DNA of 64,000 bases from Acetobacter sicerae (GCF_011516765.1 NZ_JAAABN010000005.1:1-64000); one strand, 5' to 3'. Positions 52,542 to 62,132 are shown, counted from the stretch's first letter. The notes: a model not told the origin generated them from the letters alone. Translations and numbers: made by a program.

Positions 52542-54728
52542 CTACGCCTTGAAGCGCTTGGAGGCGTCGAGGAAGACGCGGTTGGCGTCCAGCTCATGCG
52601 AAACGACGATCAGGTAGGCGATGGCGCGGGTCAGTTCGATACGGGTGGTGATGTTTTCTTCCCGCGCCTCGATCTGGCGAAGAATGGCTGTGGCGCGGCG
52701 GGCAGTCGTGGAAGCGCGGTTATATTTTCCGGTGAACTGGCTCATCCGGTTCAGCGTCGCCTGCACGGCCTGCCGGGCCTGCGGCGGAAGCTGGTTGCGG
52801 GCCTGAACATTGCGCAGACGGATGATGTTGAGACCGATGGTCATGGCCGCCAGAGTGCCCTGCAGATAACCCTCGATGGTGGGCGAGGGGGTGGGGCCTG
52901 CATGCCGGATGACCCGGGCGAAACGGTCGATGTTGCGACCGGTCCAGTCCTGTGTCTGCGGAATGGGCTGCGCTGCGGCCAGGGTGCGCAGATCCTGCAG
53001 CATGCTCCGGCGCATCCGCCAGCGTTCATCGGCTGCGTTGAAGGGCAGCACGAGGCGGAAGATCGCGACCGCGAAGGCGACGCCCAGCAGGACGGCGCCT
53101 GTCGAGTTGAACCAGCCGATCTCGTTCCAGCGTCCCTGATTCCATGTGTGCACGAAGTTCGGGAGAAGCAGGGTGTACGCTGCGGCATGGAGCGCCGTGG
53201 AGGCGTTGCGTGCGGCGAGTCCGCCGGCCACGCTCGGGATGAACATGGCGGCGATCAGTGTCTCGTATTCCGACATGCGGGGAATGATCAGGAAGACGAG
53301 GAAGAACGACACAACGGCGGCCCAGATGCCGCCCTTGAGGAAGTTGGACGTGGCGAGAACGGGATTCTCTCTTGTGGCGAACAGGCCACAGACCAGTGTC
53401 ACGAACGTCACAAAACCGAGGCCGGTCGGCCACGCGGTAATTTCCCACAGCAGGGCGGACGCCACGGTCGCCGCGGCGGCCCGCACGCCGTTATAGGCAG
53501 CCTCACGCCAGTCGCGATGTGACTGGAGCCGGAAACGGAAATGATCGCCGGGAATGACGGTATGGCTGGCCTTGAATTCAGCCAGGGCAATGTCGAGTTC
53601 CGCCAGAAGCTCATCCAGCGCGTTATGCAGGATGCGCTGATCCAGCAGCCCCGGAATGCGCGGATCTTTCGCCGTGCGGTCGCCGATCGCGATTTCTTCG
53701 GTCAGGGCGTCGACAATACGCTGGCGACATTCGGCCCGCAGCAATGACAGATCATGCCGGATAAGCTCGACATTCTCGTCCGTATCAAGACGAGGCGGCA
53801 CGGTTTCCAGAAACGTCCGGGTCAGCAGCGCCGTGCGGTCGAAAACCGGCTGGGCCCGGTCCAGAGACTGGAGACGGACCGTCATGCCGAGGCCGCGTGA
53901 CAGCAGGACGGACACGGCGGCGAGCGCGGCGCGGGCGTGATCGCCCTCATGACCGTGTGGACCCATCTCGACTTCACTGAATTCGATCTGGTCGTTGATC
54001 GACAGGAGCGGGCCGAACAGGGTGCGGGAGCGGATGAGGGCGGCCTGATTGCCTTCCAGCAGGCTGGAGATGGCCTCCGAGACGCTGGTCAGGGCAGTCC
54101 GCAGCTTCGTGCGGATATTGGAACGCGCCGTGGCGGCGAGGTTGTGCGCGAAAAGCCCGGCGAGAAGCGCTTCGCAGGTGATGCCGAGAATGATGTAGGT
54201 GGCGCGGGACATGGCCACCATGAAGACATTTTCAGGATCGTTGACGGCGCCCAGCGCGATGATGGCCGTGGTGTAGCCCGCGAGAACGAGCGCGTAGGAC
54301 CGGAAGTTATGGACCAGCGTGGCGAGCGCGCAGCAGACACCGAGCCAGATGGCCAATGCGGGGAAAAACAGCCATGGATATTGCGGGAAGGCCGAGATCA
54401 GCGTGATGGACATGATCACGCCGATGGCGGTTCCGACGATACGCCAGCGGGATTTGGACAGGCTTTCGCCGCGCGAACCCTGCGCCACGATCCAGACGGT
54501 CATGGCCGCCCATTGGGGATCGTCCAGCTCCATCCACATGGCGATGACCAGCGCCATCATCGCGGCGGCAGTCGTGCGGACCGCAAATCCCAAGGCTGCC
54601 GGGGTGGGGGCGTATAGCCAGCGAAACGCGTTGTTTCGACTCTCTCCCGGCTGCCTTATCGGGCGCAGATGGCTCAGGAAAGGAACGCGCTTGATCAGAA
54701 AGAGTGGAATTCCGGGAAGCGCGGGCAC
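52542..54728 (-). CDS. FUSC-family inner-membrane protein (aromatic acid/fusaric acid exporter-like)
   Basis: A 728-residue membrane protein. Two membrane bundles, about residues 40-180 and 395-545, each of four or more hydrophobic helices, flank a large cytoplasmic helical domain (about 180-390) and a final soluble tail. The second bundle reads VASALLWEITAWPTGLGFVT, and IGWFNSTGAVLLGVAFAVAIF. This is the FUSC/AaeB topology. Start is probably GTG at 54728. These proteins usually work with a periplasmic adaptor, which is not next to this gene. It may export weak acids; that is a family inference. Confidence 0.9.
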   Translation of the reverse strand: MPALPGIPLFLIKRVPFLSHLRPIRQPGESRNNAFRWLYAPTPAALGFAVRTTAAAMMALVIAMWMELDDPQWAAMTVWIVAQGSRGESLSKSRWRIVGTAIGVIMSITLISAFPQYPWLFFPALAIWLGVCCALATLVHNFRSYALVLAGYTTAIIALGAVNDPENVFMVAMSRATYIILGITCEALLAGLFAHNLAATARSNIRTKLRTALTSVSEAISSLLEGNQAALIRSRTLFGPLLSINDQIEFSEVEMGPHGHEGDHARAALAAVSVLLSRGLGMTVRLQSLDRAQPVFDRTALLTRTFLETVPPRLDTDENVELIRHDLSLLRAECRQRIVDALTEEIAIGDRTAKDPRIPGLLDQRILHNALDELLAELDIALAEFKASHTVIPGDHFRFRLQSHRDWREAAYNGVRAAAATVASALLWEITAWPTGLGFVTFVTLVCGLFATRENPVLATSNFLKGGIWAAVVSFFLVFLIIPRMSEYETLIAAMFIPSVAGGLAARNASTALHAAAYTLLLPNFVHTWNQGRWNEIGWFNSTGAVLLGVAFAVAIFRLVLPFNAADERWRMRRSMLQDLRTLAAAQPIPQTQDWTGRNIDRFARVIRHAGPTPSPTIEGYLQGTLAAMTIGLNIIRLRNVQARNQLPPQARQAVQATLNRMSQFTGKYNRASTTARRATAILRQIEAREENITTRIELTRAIAYLIVVSHELDANRVFLDASKRFKA

Positions 54729-54968
54729 GGTTTTGCCTGAAACAGAGAACGGGAAGAGGAGTTATGGATAACGAAACTTTGCCCCGTGTCTTGTAGGGCT
54801 GGCCGCATATCAGGCATTTCCATTATGAAATCCTGTCCCGACGTAGGGTTTGTGACCATAACGTAGCTGTGATCTGTCGCCAATGCATGTGAAGTGAGCT
54901 AATCTGCGGGTATGGCAGAGTTGCACTTCCAGCAGCGGTGTCTTCGTGCGGAACAGGGAGCCTCCTCA

Positions 54969-55310
54969 ATGAGTGTTTTTGATAATCTTGTCGGCAAGGT
55001 GAGCAACGCGCTTGGAGTTGATCTCCATGAAAAGCTGAGCGAGCAGATACAGGCGCTTCTGCAGCCGCAAATGATCCAGACGCTGGTCTCCAAGGCTGAT
55101 GAAGCCGGACTGGGTGACAAGGTGCGCTCGTGGGTCGGAAAGGGAGACAATCTGCCGGTTTCTCCTGATGAGATTCGCCAGATTCTGGGCAATTCCGAAG
55201 TGCAGGCGCTGGTGGCGCGCACCGGTCTGCCGGCTGAAACGCTTCTGCCCGCTCTGACCCATTTTCTCCCGCAGGCTGTCGACAAGAAGACACCGGAAGG
55301 CGAAGCCTGA
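54969..55310 (+). CDS. YidB-like (DUF937) small protein
   Basis: A 113-residue acidic, helical protein: SVFDNLVGKVSNALGVDL, LVSKADEAGLGDKVRSWVG and AETLLPALTHFLPQAVDKKTPE. The pattern with a GLGDKV-SWVGKG hairpin and TGLP-LLP loop is that of YidB/DUF937 proteins. ATG at 54969 is chosen; an upstream start at 54912 lacks similarity. It is followed 33 nt later by a small membrane protein on the same strand. The family has no established function. Confidence 0.85.
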   Translation: MSVFDNLVGKVSNALGVDLHEKLSEQIQALLQPQMIQTLVSKADEAGLGDKVRSWVGKGDNLPVSPDEIRQILGNSEVQALVARTGLPAETLLPALTHFLPQAVDKKTPEGEA

Positions 55311-55343
55311 GGAGGATACCGGGATTGCGAGAGAAGAGGTGAG

Positions 55344-55856
55344 ATGACAGTCGGCGAAGGTATAACCCGCATAGACCTCTGGATTCTGGACCGGGTCTTT
55401 CAGCCGTTGGCGGATCGTCTACCGGAGCGGCTTCCTGCTTTCGAAGTGGGGATGAGCCTGCTGTTCGGCTCTCTCATGCTGTCGGGAGCGGCTACGGCGG
55501 CGATGATCTTTCTACTGGGCATGGACCCTTTCAGCGCCATGTTCGACATACTGATCTGGGTTCTCTGGGTGTCATTCTACCTCGGCGTAAACCGGGTCCG
55601 TTCGCTGGTTCGGCCCGGTTTCGTCAACCCCCTGCGGGCCATGTTCCTTGGTCTGCGCCCGATTTCTCTGGTGTTCCTGATCTACTCCGCCTGGCAGGGA
55701 TCGACCGTGGACGCGCATTACGCTCTGGCGACATGGTTCAATACGCTGGCCAATGCGACGTTTACGATTGGGGTTTATCTGGCGTCGTGCAATGTCAAGC
55801 CGCCTGAGCAGCAGGCATCGGTCTGGCAGAGAGACTTCGTCGGCGCGCCAGATTAG
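55344..55856 (+). CDS. Small inner-membrane protein, unknown
   Basis: A 170-residue protein with four predicted hydrophobic segments (about 36-60, 64-80, 98-116 and 132-148), including GMSLLFGSLMLSGAATAAMI and LIWVLWVSFYLGVNRV. Short soluble ends flank them; the C-terminus is Gln/Pro-rich. It is downstream of the YidB-like gene on the same strand and may be co-transcribed. I do not recognise a family. Confidence 0.75.
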   Translation: MTVGEGITRIDLWILDRVFQPLADRLPERLPAFEVGMSLLFGSLMLSGAATAAMIFLLGMDPFSAMFDILIWVLWVSFYLGVNRVRSLVRPGFVNPLRAMFLGLRPISLVFLIYSAWQGSTVDAHYALATWFNTLANATFTIGVYLASCNVKPPEQQASVWQRDFVGAPD

Positions 55857-55983
55857 GCGCCTGTTCCAGCGTAAGTTTTTAATAGAAAACAGAAGTTTCT
55901 GTGCGCCACTTTTATTCAGAAAGGCGGCGCACTCTGAAGCTTCTTATAACCGCAAGCCGACTTTCAGACATCCAGACGCAGAC

Positions 55984-56928
55984 TTACTGGCTATTGCGTC
56001 GGTTCTGCAGAAGTAGTCGGGCCTGTTCCGTATCGGTGGCAATCTGCTGTTTCAGGGCGTCCAGACTCTCGAACTTCTTTTCCGGACGCAGCAGATCGTG
56101 GAGCGCGACGGAAATCGTCTGTCCGTAGAGATCTTCCGAGAAATCGAAAATATGGACTTCCATGCGGCTTTCGCTGCCATCGGCGATGGTGGGACGTCGG
56201 CCGATATTGGCCACTCCGTCGCGGGTCCGGCCATCGGGCAGTCGCACGGTCGTCGTGTAAACGCCGCGAGCCGGTTCAAGGTGACGGCCAAGGCGGACAT
56301 TGGCGGTGGGAAAGCCCAGAAGGCGTCCCCGTTTATCGCCATGGCACACTTCCCCGCGAATCGACCACGGCCGCCCAAGCTCATTTGCCGCCCGCTCGGG
56401 ATAACCGTCCTGCAGAAGACGACGGATGCGGGTTGAGGAATAAGGACCGTCGGCATCGGCAAGAGCGGGGACAAGGCTGACACCGATCCCCAGTTCGCTG
56501 GCGCGTTCCGCCAGAAAGCTGGTCGTGCCACCGCGTCGGTATCCGAAGGCGAAGTCATGTCCGCAGGCAATGTGCTTCACGCCGAGCGCATCATGCAGCA
56601 CGTCGTCGATGAAACGCTCTGCGGGCATCCGGGAGAAGTCTTCGTCGAACGCAATCTGAAAGACATGCTGCACACCAAGCGCTGCCAGCGCTGCGAAACG
56701 CTCATCCGCCAGCGTCAGACGAAATGGTGGATCTTCCGGCCTGAACAGTTCGCGGGGATGCGGTTCGAACGTCACGACGGCGAGGGGCTTGTCGGGCTCA
56801 CTCAGATGCAGGGTGTGCACCAGATGGGCATGTCCCAGATGAACGCCGTCAAAATTGCCGAGAGCCGCTGCTGCGCCACGTGCCTCGGAGGGAATGGAGC
56901 GCCAGTCCGTATACAGATGAGCCCGCAT
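55984..56928 (-). CDS. ribF: Bifunctional riboflavin kinase/FAD synthetase
   Basis: Makes FMN and FAD from riboflavin, 314 residues. The N-terminal FAD synthetase half has LGNFDGVHLGHAHLV, TFEPHPRELF and CGHDFAFGYRRGGT. The C-terminal riboflavin kinase half has GEVCHGDKRGRLLGFPTANV and GVYTTTVRLPDGR then ANIGRRPTI. Its start overlaps the mtnC stop (TAATG). It is the last gene of an mtnB-mtnD-mtnC-ribF set. Supply of FMN to the flavin monooxygenases elsewhere in this segment is a likely indirect link. Confidence 0.94.
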   Translation of the reverse strand: MRAHLYTDWRSIPSEARGAAAALGNFDGVHLGHAHLVHTLHLSEPDKPLAVVTFEPHPRELFRPEDPPFRLTLADERFAALAALGVQHVFQIAFDEDFSRMPAERFIDDVLHDALGVKHIACGHDFAFGYRRGGTTSFLAERASELGIGVSLVPALADADGPYSSTRIRRLLQDGYPERAANELGRPWSIRGEVCHGDKRGRLLGFPTANVRLGRHLEPARGVYTTTVRLPDGRTRDGVANIGRRPTIADGSESRMEVHIFDFSEDLYGQTISVALHDLLRPEKKFESLDALKQQIATDTEQARLLLQNRRNSQ

Positions 56929-57644
56929 TACTGTGCCTTGCCGACAGGTTCCGGAAGGCTGAACAGGTCTGCGACCTCCTTCATGGAGTGAGCGACAGGA
57001 TGAACCGTGCCGGCGATGGTGCCATCTTCCGGGCGCACCATCTGGCAGGTGCGCAGGCCTGCCGCGGCGGCCGCGTCCAGTTCGGCGACCACGTCCGACA
57101 CAAACAGAACGTCTGAAGCAGCCCAGCCCATCTTCGCAAGAATCTGGCGATAGCTTTCCACGTCTTTCTTGCCGCCCATCTCCAGATCCAGAAAGGCGCT
57201 GAAGAGCGGCGTCAGGTCGCCGTCAGTCGTGTAGGTGTAAATCAGGCGCTGTGCGGGGGCCGATCCAGAGGAATAGACAGCCAGCGTCAGCCCGGCTTCG
57301 GACCAGGCGCGCAGGGCAGGCGGCACATCCGGAAAAAGATCGGCAATGAGTGCTCCGGAGGCATAGCCATCCGCCCATGCAATTCCCTGCAAAGCCTTGA
57401 GAGGTCCGACTTTCGCGTCCTCATCCATCCACGCCATCAACTGATCGAGCGGCTCACGATCCGGACCCAGTGCCCGGGTTTCCTCCAGTGCGGCGATGAC
57501 GGCCGGGTCGTTGGCCCGCTCCCGGATCAGATCTGGGAGCGCCTTGCGGGCGTAAGGAAACAGAACCTTGTGCACGAAAGAGACGGGAAGAGTGGTGCCT
57601 TCAATATCGAGCAGGATGACGGTGGGTGTCGGAATGCTGTTCAT
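56928..57644 (-). CDS. mtnC: Enolase-phosphatase MtnC (methionine salvage)
   Basis: HAD-family enzyme of 238 residues. The nucleophile motif is ILLDIEGTTLPVSFV, the second motif LAVYSSGSAPAQRLIY and the third GKKDVESYRQI and SDVVAELDAAAAAGL. It converts 2,3-diketo-5-methylthiopentyl phosphate to acireductone. It overlaps ribF and is 9 nt after mtnD in transcription order. Confidence 0.94.
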   Translation of the reverse strand: MNSIPTPTVILLDIEGTTLPVSFVHKVLFPYARKALPDLIRERANDPAVIAALEETRALGPDREPLDQLMAWMDEDAKVGPLKALQGIAWADGYASGALIADLFPDVPPALRAWSEAGLTLAVYSSGSAPAQRLIYTYTTDGDLTPLFSAFLDLEMGGKKDVESYRQILAKMGWAASDVLFVSDVVAELDAAAAAGLRTCQMVRPEDGTIAGTVHPVAHSMKEVADLFSLPEPVGKAQ

Positions 57645-57653
57645 GCGACCTGA

Positions 57654-58199
57654 TTACGCGATCTGGGCGGGAAAGCGGAGAGCGATATCGTCGCCGGTAT
57701 AATCCGCGATCCATCCTTCCTTGTGAGTAAAGATACGGAGCGCAACGACATCCGGTGTTTCCCCGGCGTCAAACCAGTGAGGAATTCCTGTCGGAACGGA
57801 GATCAGGTCGCCCTGAGTGCAGCCGACATCATAGACCTTGCCGTTGACATGCAGGACGAAGTGACCCTGTCCATGCACGAAAAAGCGCACTTCGTCTTCC
57901 GAATGGATATGCTCGGACAGAAACTTCTCGCGCAGCGCCGCCCGATTCGGGGTGTTGACGTCGATGCTGATGACATCAGCCGAGCCTGCGCCGGTTTCGC
58001 CCATCAGTCTGTCGAGATAGGGGCGATAGACACCCAGCACGACATCCTGCCCCGCGTCGCGTGCAGGAGGCTCGACATCGGTCCAGCGCTCAAACCGCAC
58101 GTTGAGGGGGCTCAGTCGGGCGGCGATCGCCTCAGCGTCATGACTGGAGAATTCCGGCTGGCCGGGGCGGGTGTCATCATAAACCGTAAGACTGCTCAT
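57654..58199 (-). CDS. mtnD: Acireductone dioxygenase MtnD (methionine salvage)
   Basis: Cupin metal enzyme of 181 residues. Metal ligands lie in the HIHSEDEVRFFVHGQGHF segment (H-x-H-x4-E) and the later IPHWFDAG. The N-terminal half carries the DVISIDVNTPN strand. It oxidises acireductone to the 2-keto acid precursor of methionine plus formate (or to other products with Ni). Two nt separate it from mtnB upstream. Confidence 0.94.
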   Translation of the reverse strand: MSSLTVYDDTRPGQPEFSSHDAEAIAARLSPLNVRFERWTDVEPPARDAGQDVVLGVYRPYLDRLMGETGAGSADVISIDVNTPNRAALREKFLSEHIHSEDEVRFFVHGQGHFVLHVNGKVYDVGCTQGDLISVPTGIPHWFDAGETPDVVALRIFTHKEGWIADYTGDDIALRFPAQIA

Positions 58200-58201
58200 G
58201 A

Positions 58202-58876
58202 TCAGGCTTCCTGAACCACAGCGCGAAGTTTCACCTGCTCCAGCTCGCAGGCAAGGAGAAATTCCAGTCCTTCCAGACGGGCGAGCGCCGTGTCCATGTC
58301 GGGACCCCAGACATACACGCCATGCCCGCGGATAATGTATCCGGCCTTCATGTCATTGAGGAACAGGGCCACGCTCCGCGAAAGACGGGCAATGTCCTGA
58401 TCGTTCGGAAAGACGGGCACGGCAAGGCGGGTCTCGTGCGTTGTCTGACCTTCAAAGACCTTCAGGACTTCGTAATCGGCCAGATAAAGCTCCGGGTCAG
58501 CGGTCGCCATGGACAGCACCGTCGAGGCGACGGAATGTCCGTGCAGGACAGCGCCCGCATCTGGGAAATGCGCATAGATCTGGCAATGCAGGAGCGTCTC
58601 GGCGCTTGGACGGTCTTCCGGACGTATGGAGGTTCCATCGAGTCCAACCTCGATGACGCCCCGTCTGGTCAGAAAGCCTTTATGACCGCCGGAGCGTGTG
58701 ACGGCGATCCTGCCATCGGCCAGCCGAATGCTGAGATTCCCCGCTGTCGCAGGCACCCAGCCGCGCTGGTCCATGCGACGACCCGCATGGATGATCTGTT
58801 CGACAGCCCTGTCCCATGCGGTATCGGAGGAGTCGGAGACCGCATGGGAGCGGTCTGTGTCGGTGACAAAACTCAT
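58202..58876 (-). CDS. mtnB: Methylthioribulose-1-phosphate dehydratase MtnB
   Basis: Class II aldolase-fold dehydratase, 224 residues. Zinc histidines are in VLHGHSVASTVLS and the later IIRGHGVYVWG; N-terminal GWVPATAGNLSIRLADG is typical. It carries out the third step of the methionine salvage pathway. The operon contains mtnB, mtnD and mtnC only; mtnK or mtnP, mtnA and the aminotransferase must be elsewhere. Confidence 0.93.
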   Translation of the reverse strand: MSFVTDTDRSHAVSDSSDTAWDRAVEQIIHAGRRMDQRGWVPATAGNLSIRLADGRIAVTRSGGHKGFLTRRGVIEVGLDGTSIRPEDRPSAETLLHCQIYAHFPDAGAVLHGHSVASTVLSMATADPELYLADYEVLKVFEGQTTHETRLAVPVFPNDQDIARLSRSVALFLNDMKAGYIIRGHGVYVWGPDMDTALARLEGLEFLLACELEQVKLRAVVQEA

Positions 58877-58923
58877 CGTGTGACGAATCCCTGATGCGGG
58901 CCGCCGCCCAGGGCGACCGGATG

Positions 58924-59184
58924 TCAGTGGGTGTTGGGGCCGCTTGACGTCGTGGGACGCTGTTCCGTGGAGAAATTCGCGGGATTGGCTGGCGGCGGCG
59001 AGATGCGTCCGTCCGGTGTTGATGAAGGATGTTCCATGGACTCGTCGTCATCAAGATTCTTCTTGAAGGACTTGATGCCCTTGGCGAAATCACCCATCAG
59101 CGTACTGATTTTGCCGCTGCCGCCAAAGACGATCAGGACAACGGCCAGAACGATCAGCCAGTGCCAGATGCTGAAGCTACCCAT
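58924..59184 (-). CDS. tatA: Sec-independent protein translocase component TatA
   Basis: An 86-residue TatA/E protein: one N-terminal membrane helix ([18 protein letters not shown]) followed by the G-G hinge and an amphipathic helix ([18 protein letters not shown]), then a disordered acidic/Pro-rich tail. GAGGAG precedes the ATG. TatB and TatC are not adjacent. Twin-arginine leaders are present in two of the binding proteins at the left end of the window, so the Tat system has clients here. Confidence 0.92.
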   Translation of the reverse strand: MGSFSIWHWLIVLAVVLIVFGGSGKISTLMGDFAKGIKSFKKNLDDDESMEHPSSTPDGRISPPPANPANFSTEQRPTTSSGPNTH

Positions 59185-59363
59185 TGTGTCGACTCCTCAA
59201 CCTGAAGAAACCGCCGGGCAAGAGAGGCACGGACGGGTAAAGTTTCAGTTGGTGTTGCATGGACTTCAGGGGGAATAACCGCCTGAAACGCATATTGAAG
59301 CGTTGATACCATTATTACACGCCCCAGCGCTGGAAAGCCAATGGGGTTTTCATGTCTATTTCC

Positions 59364-59876
59364 TTACGAAATCCACCCGCCGGGCCGGGCGGGAAGAATG
59401 AAACCGTAGGTCGGATAGACCGTGCGCCCCATGGTGCCGGTCGGGCTCCACCATACCCGCACCCGTGTCCAGTCATTGCGCGGAGAGACATCGACCACGG
59501 GAACGGCGTGATCGACCCGTCCGGGATTCCAGTTCGCCTGATCGACGAGAATGGCGCGCGTGCCCCGTATGGAGCGGACCACCGAGACATGGCCGTCCGG
59601 CAGGCGGGAGGTCGAGCGGAATACAAGAACTGCGCCCGGCGTCGGGCGGGGAGCGCGGGCGTATTGTCCATCGGCGCTACGCCACCAGGACGCAGCCGCT
59701 CCTTTCAGGGCGATGGATGAATGTTCCCGCGCCCAGGGAGCGCACTGCAGGCGTCCATGCCAGCTTCTGCCGGTGCCACCGCCGCCACACCCGGCGAGCA
59801 GTAAGACAGGCAGGCAGCAGAGAACCTTCCGGAAGAAACGGTTGCTGAAAGGTAGTGGACGGGAGACGGGGGGCAT
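59364..59876 (-). CDS. CHAP-domain lipoprotein (probable peptidoglycan amidase)
   Basis: A 170-residue lipoprotein. The signal ends in a lipobox (LLLAGCGGG, Cys at about 30). The CHAP domain follows, with the catalytic Cys in RLQCAPWAREHS and the catalytic His in LPDGHVSVV, then a polar residue in VDQANWNP. Such enzymes cut peptidoglycan peptide bonds. ATG at 59876 overlaps the recX stop (TGATG), so the two are co-transcribed; a GTG one codon upstream is possible. Confidence 0.88.
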   Translation of the reverse strand: MPPVSRPLPFSNRFFRKVLCCLPVLLLAGCGGGGTGRSWHGRLQCAPWAREHSSIALKGAAASWWRSADGQYARAPRPTPGAVLVFRSTSRLPDGHVSVVRSIRGTRAILVDQANWNPGRVDHAVPVVDVSPRNDWTRVRVWWSPTGTMGRTVYPTYGFILPARPGGWIS

Positions 59877-60526
59877 CACAGACTGGCTTTCAGGGTCAGA
59901 ATGCGGGTTTCGGCTTCATCGGGGTCCATCCCGAGCGCTCTGTCAGCGACATCGCGGGAAAAGCCTGCGCGGGCGAATGCGCCATAAAGACGGGCTTTCT
60001 TTTCGGAGTGATTGTCGTTGTCTTCGTCAGGCACCTCTTCCCGTTGAAAAGGGCCAGCCCTGCGTTTGCGGGCAAAAATGAGTGCAGCGGCAATCTCTGC
60101 GTCGCGGGCTGTTTCGTCCTGACCAAGCGTTTCATCGAGCGCCTGTTCACTGGTTGACGAATCGATACCCTTGGCGGCGAGCTGCGCCTGAACGGCCCGT
60201 CGTGAGCGACCGCTGCGGGTCAGGCGGGCCGCACGGGATTTGGCGAAGCCGTGATCGTTGACCGCACCCAGCGCGACCATGTCCTGCGCGATGGTCGTCG
60301 CCAGCGGCAGAAGACCATTCACCGTTTCCGTGACTGTGGAAGAGTCCTGTCCGTCCTCGACAGCCCTGCGCCCCCAGCGGGTGATCCGGCGTTCCAGGAC
60401 GAGGGCGAGTCCTCTTTCCGTGGCGGCGAACCGCGCCAGATGAGCGAGAGCGGCTTCCCGTAGAGATCTCCGGTCGGGAGGCGGAGGAAGAGGGCGTGGC
60501 GCGCCGATATCCGGACGTCGTGACAT
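59876..60526 (-). CDS. recX: RecX-family regulatory protein
   Basis: A 216-residue RecX-like protein, formed of three-helix repeats: SLREAALAHLARFAATERGL, VALGAVNDHGFAKSRAARL then GRSRRAVQAQLAAKGI, and a C-terminal repeat KKARLYGAFARAGFSRDV. It modulates RecA filaments. ATG at 60526 is used; GTG at 60535 is an alternative. It is unusual in being far from recA; it is divergent from rplK with about 200 nt between. Confidence 0.85.
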   Translation of the reverse strand: MSRRPDIGAPRPLPPPPDRRSLREAALAHLARFAATERGLALVLERRITRWGRRAVEDGQDSSTVTETVNGLLPLATTIAQDMVALGAVNDHGFAKSRAARLTRSGRSRRAVQAQLAAKGIDSSTSEQALDETLGQDETARDAEIAAALIFARKRRAGPFQREEVPDEDNDNHSEKKARLYGAFARAGFSRDVADRALGMDPDEAETRILTLKASL

Positions 60527-60602
60527 GAAATTCACTCTATCATGACGGCAGAACGGATGTAACTTGCCGCGTCACAGGACTCCGATTCTCTGTCACGCAT
60601 AC

Positions 60603-60631
60603 TTGACGGGGAGGGGAAGCAGGCGTATGGC
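60603..60631 (+). promoter_or_regulatory. Candidate promoter of the rplKA(JL) operon
   Basis: TTGACG at 60603-60608 and TATGGC at 60626-60631 with a 17-nt spacer, about 95 nt upstream of rplK. The -35 is strong and the -10 moderate. Confidence 0.5.
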
Positions 60632-60731
60632 CCCGGCTCTTACGAAACGCGGGAGAGTTGTCCGTGCGCCCTGGGCGTCGGAGGATTTCGCCAGAACCGC
60701 GGTTCGGGTTCAATATAAAGGAGTCCCGGAT

Positions 60732-61166
60732 ATGGCCAAAAAAATCGTTGGCTACATCAAGCTTCAGATACCGGCAGGCAAGGCGAATCCGTCTCCGCCG
60801 GTTGGTCCCGCTCTTGGTCAGCGTGGCCTGAACATCATGGAATTCTGCAAGGCGTTCAACGCCAAGACGCAGGGCATGGAGCCCGGCATGCCGATTCCTG
60901 TGGTCATCACCGCGTATGCCGACCGCACGTTCAGCTTCATCACCAAGACGCCGCCGAACACCTACTTCCTGCTGAAGGCCGCCAAGGTTTCCAAGGGTAG
61001 CCAGACGGTCGGCAAGTCTGCCGCTGTCGGCAAGGTGACCATCGCGCAGCTGCGTGAGATCGCCGAGACGAAGCAGAAAGACATGAACGCCAACGACATT
61101 GATGGCGCCGTGCGTATGCTCATGGGTTCCGCCCGTTCGATGGGCCTGCAGGTTGTGGAGGGCTGA
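60732..61166 (+). CDS. rplK: 50S ribosomal protein L11
   Basis: Ribosomal protein of 144 residues. [20 protein letters not shown] and [21 protein letters not shown] start the typical L11 N-terminal domain; the RNA-binding C-terminal half has [17 protein letters not shown] and ends [23 protein letters not shown] precedes the ATG. It starts the ribosomal block and is not preceded by nusG. Confidence 0.98.
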   Translation: MAKKIVGYIKLQIPAGKANPSPPVGPALGQRGLNIMEFCKAFNAKTQGMEPGMPIPVVITAYADRTFSFITKTPPNTYFLLKAAKVSKGSQTVGKSAAVGKVTIAQLREIAETKQKDMNANDIDGAVRMLMGSARSMGLQVVEG

Positions 61167-61170
61167 GATC

Positions 61171-61863
61171 ATGGCAAAGAACAAGCGTCTGACCGCTGCC
61201 CGCGCTACTGTTGACAGCACGAAGCAGTATGCTCTCGATGAAGCTCTGGCTCTCGTGAAGAGCAATGCGAAAGCAAAGTTCGACGAGACGGTCGAGATCT
61301 CCCTGAACCTCGGCATTGACCCGCGTCACGCTGACCAGATGGTCCGTGGTCTGCTCTCCCTGCCGAACGGCACAGGCAAGACCCTGCGCGTCGGTGTGTT
61401 CGCCCGTGGTCCGAAGGCTGAGGAAGCCAAGGCTGCCGGCGCCGACGTGATCGGTGCGGAAGACCTGATGGAAAAGGTGCAGGCTGGCGAAATCAACTTC
61501 GACCGCTGCATTGCGACCCCCGACATGATGGGCCTCGTCGGTCGTCTCGGTAAGGTGCTCGGCCCGCGCGGCCTGATGCCGAACCCGAAGCTCGGCACCG
61601 TGACCATGGACGTCAAGGGCGCTGTCGAGGCTGCGAAGTCCGGTCAGGTCGAGTATCGCGCCGAGAAGGCCGGTATCATCCATGCCGGTATCGGCAAGGC
61701 TTCTTTCGATGCTGACAAGCTGGCTGAAAACATCCGCGCTTTCGTGGATGCCGTTCAGAAGGCTCGTCCGACCGGTGCGAAGGGAACCTACCTGAAGAAG
61801 GTGGCTCTTTCCTCGACCATGGGTCCGGGTGTGAGTGTTGAAGTCTCCGCTTTCGGCGGCTGA
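61171..61863 (+). CDS. rplA: 50S ribosomal protein L1
   Basis: Ribosomal protein of 230 residues, 4 nt after rplK. Typical L1 segments: [19 protein letters not shown], then [14 protein letters not shown], and [19 protein letters not shown]1 represses its own operon by binding the mRNA in several bacteria. Confidence 0.98.
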   Translation: MAKNKRLTAARATVDSTKQYALDEALALVKSNAKAKFDETVEISLNLGIDPRHADQMVRGLLSLPNGTGKTLRVGVFARGPKAEEAKAAGADVIGAEDLMEKVQAGEINFDRCIATPDMMGLVGRLGKVLGPRGLMPNPKLGTVTMDVKGAVEAAKSGQVEYRAEKAGIIHAGIGKASFDADKLAENIRAFVDAVQKARPTGAKGTYLKKVALSSTMGPGVSVEVSAFGG

Positions 61864-61894
61864 CACAAAGAATGATCGTCGGGAAGTTCAGCTT

Positions 61895-62128
61895 CCCGGC
61901 TTTCCAGGGTGGCGCTCTCGCGCCATCTGATCCTGTCCAAGACCGGATGTGGCTCTGAGCCTTAATGCCCCTGTGGCGCGACCGGAAGACGAGGGTGCTG
62001 GTTTGTGGATTTCGATCTGCTCTCCGTGCGTATCGTGACATGGACAGGCGAACCGGATTGTCAGCTCCGCTGACGGTCCTTGGGTAACCGGCTCATCCTC
62101 CCTGAGTGGGTGGGCTAACACGGAGACG
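61895..62128 (+). ncRNA. Ribosomal protein L10 leader (autoregulatory mRNA element)
   Basis: The 269-nt gap before rplJ is long and structured. The segment TCCAAGACCGGATGTGGC, then CTCTGAGCCTTAATGCCC, resembles known L10 leaders, where L10 with L7/L12 binds and represses translation. The extent is approximate. The region just after rplA (GGGAAGTTCAGCTTCCCGG, about 61880-61899) is a separate short hairpin. Confidence 0.65.
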
Positions 62129-62132
62129 GGAA

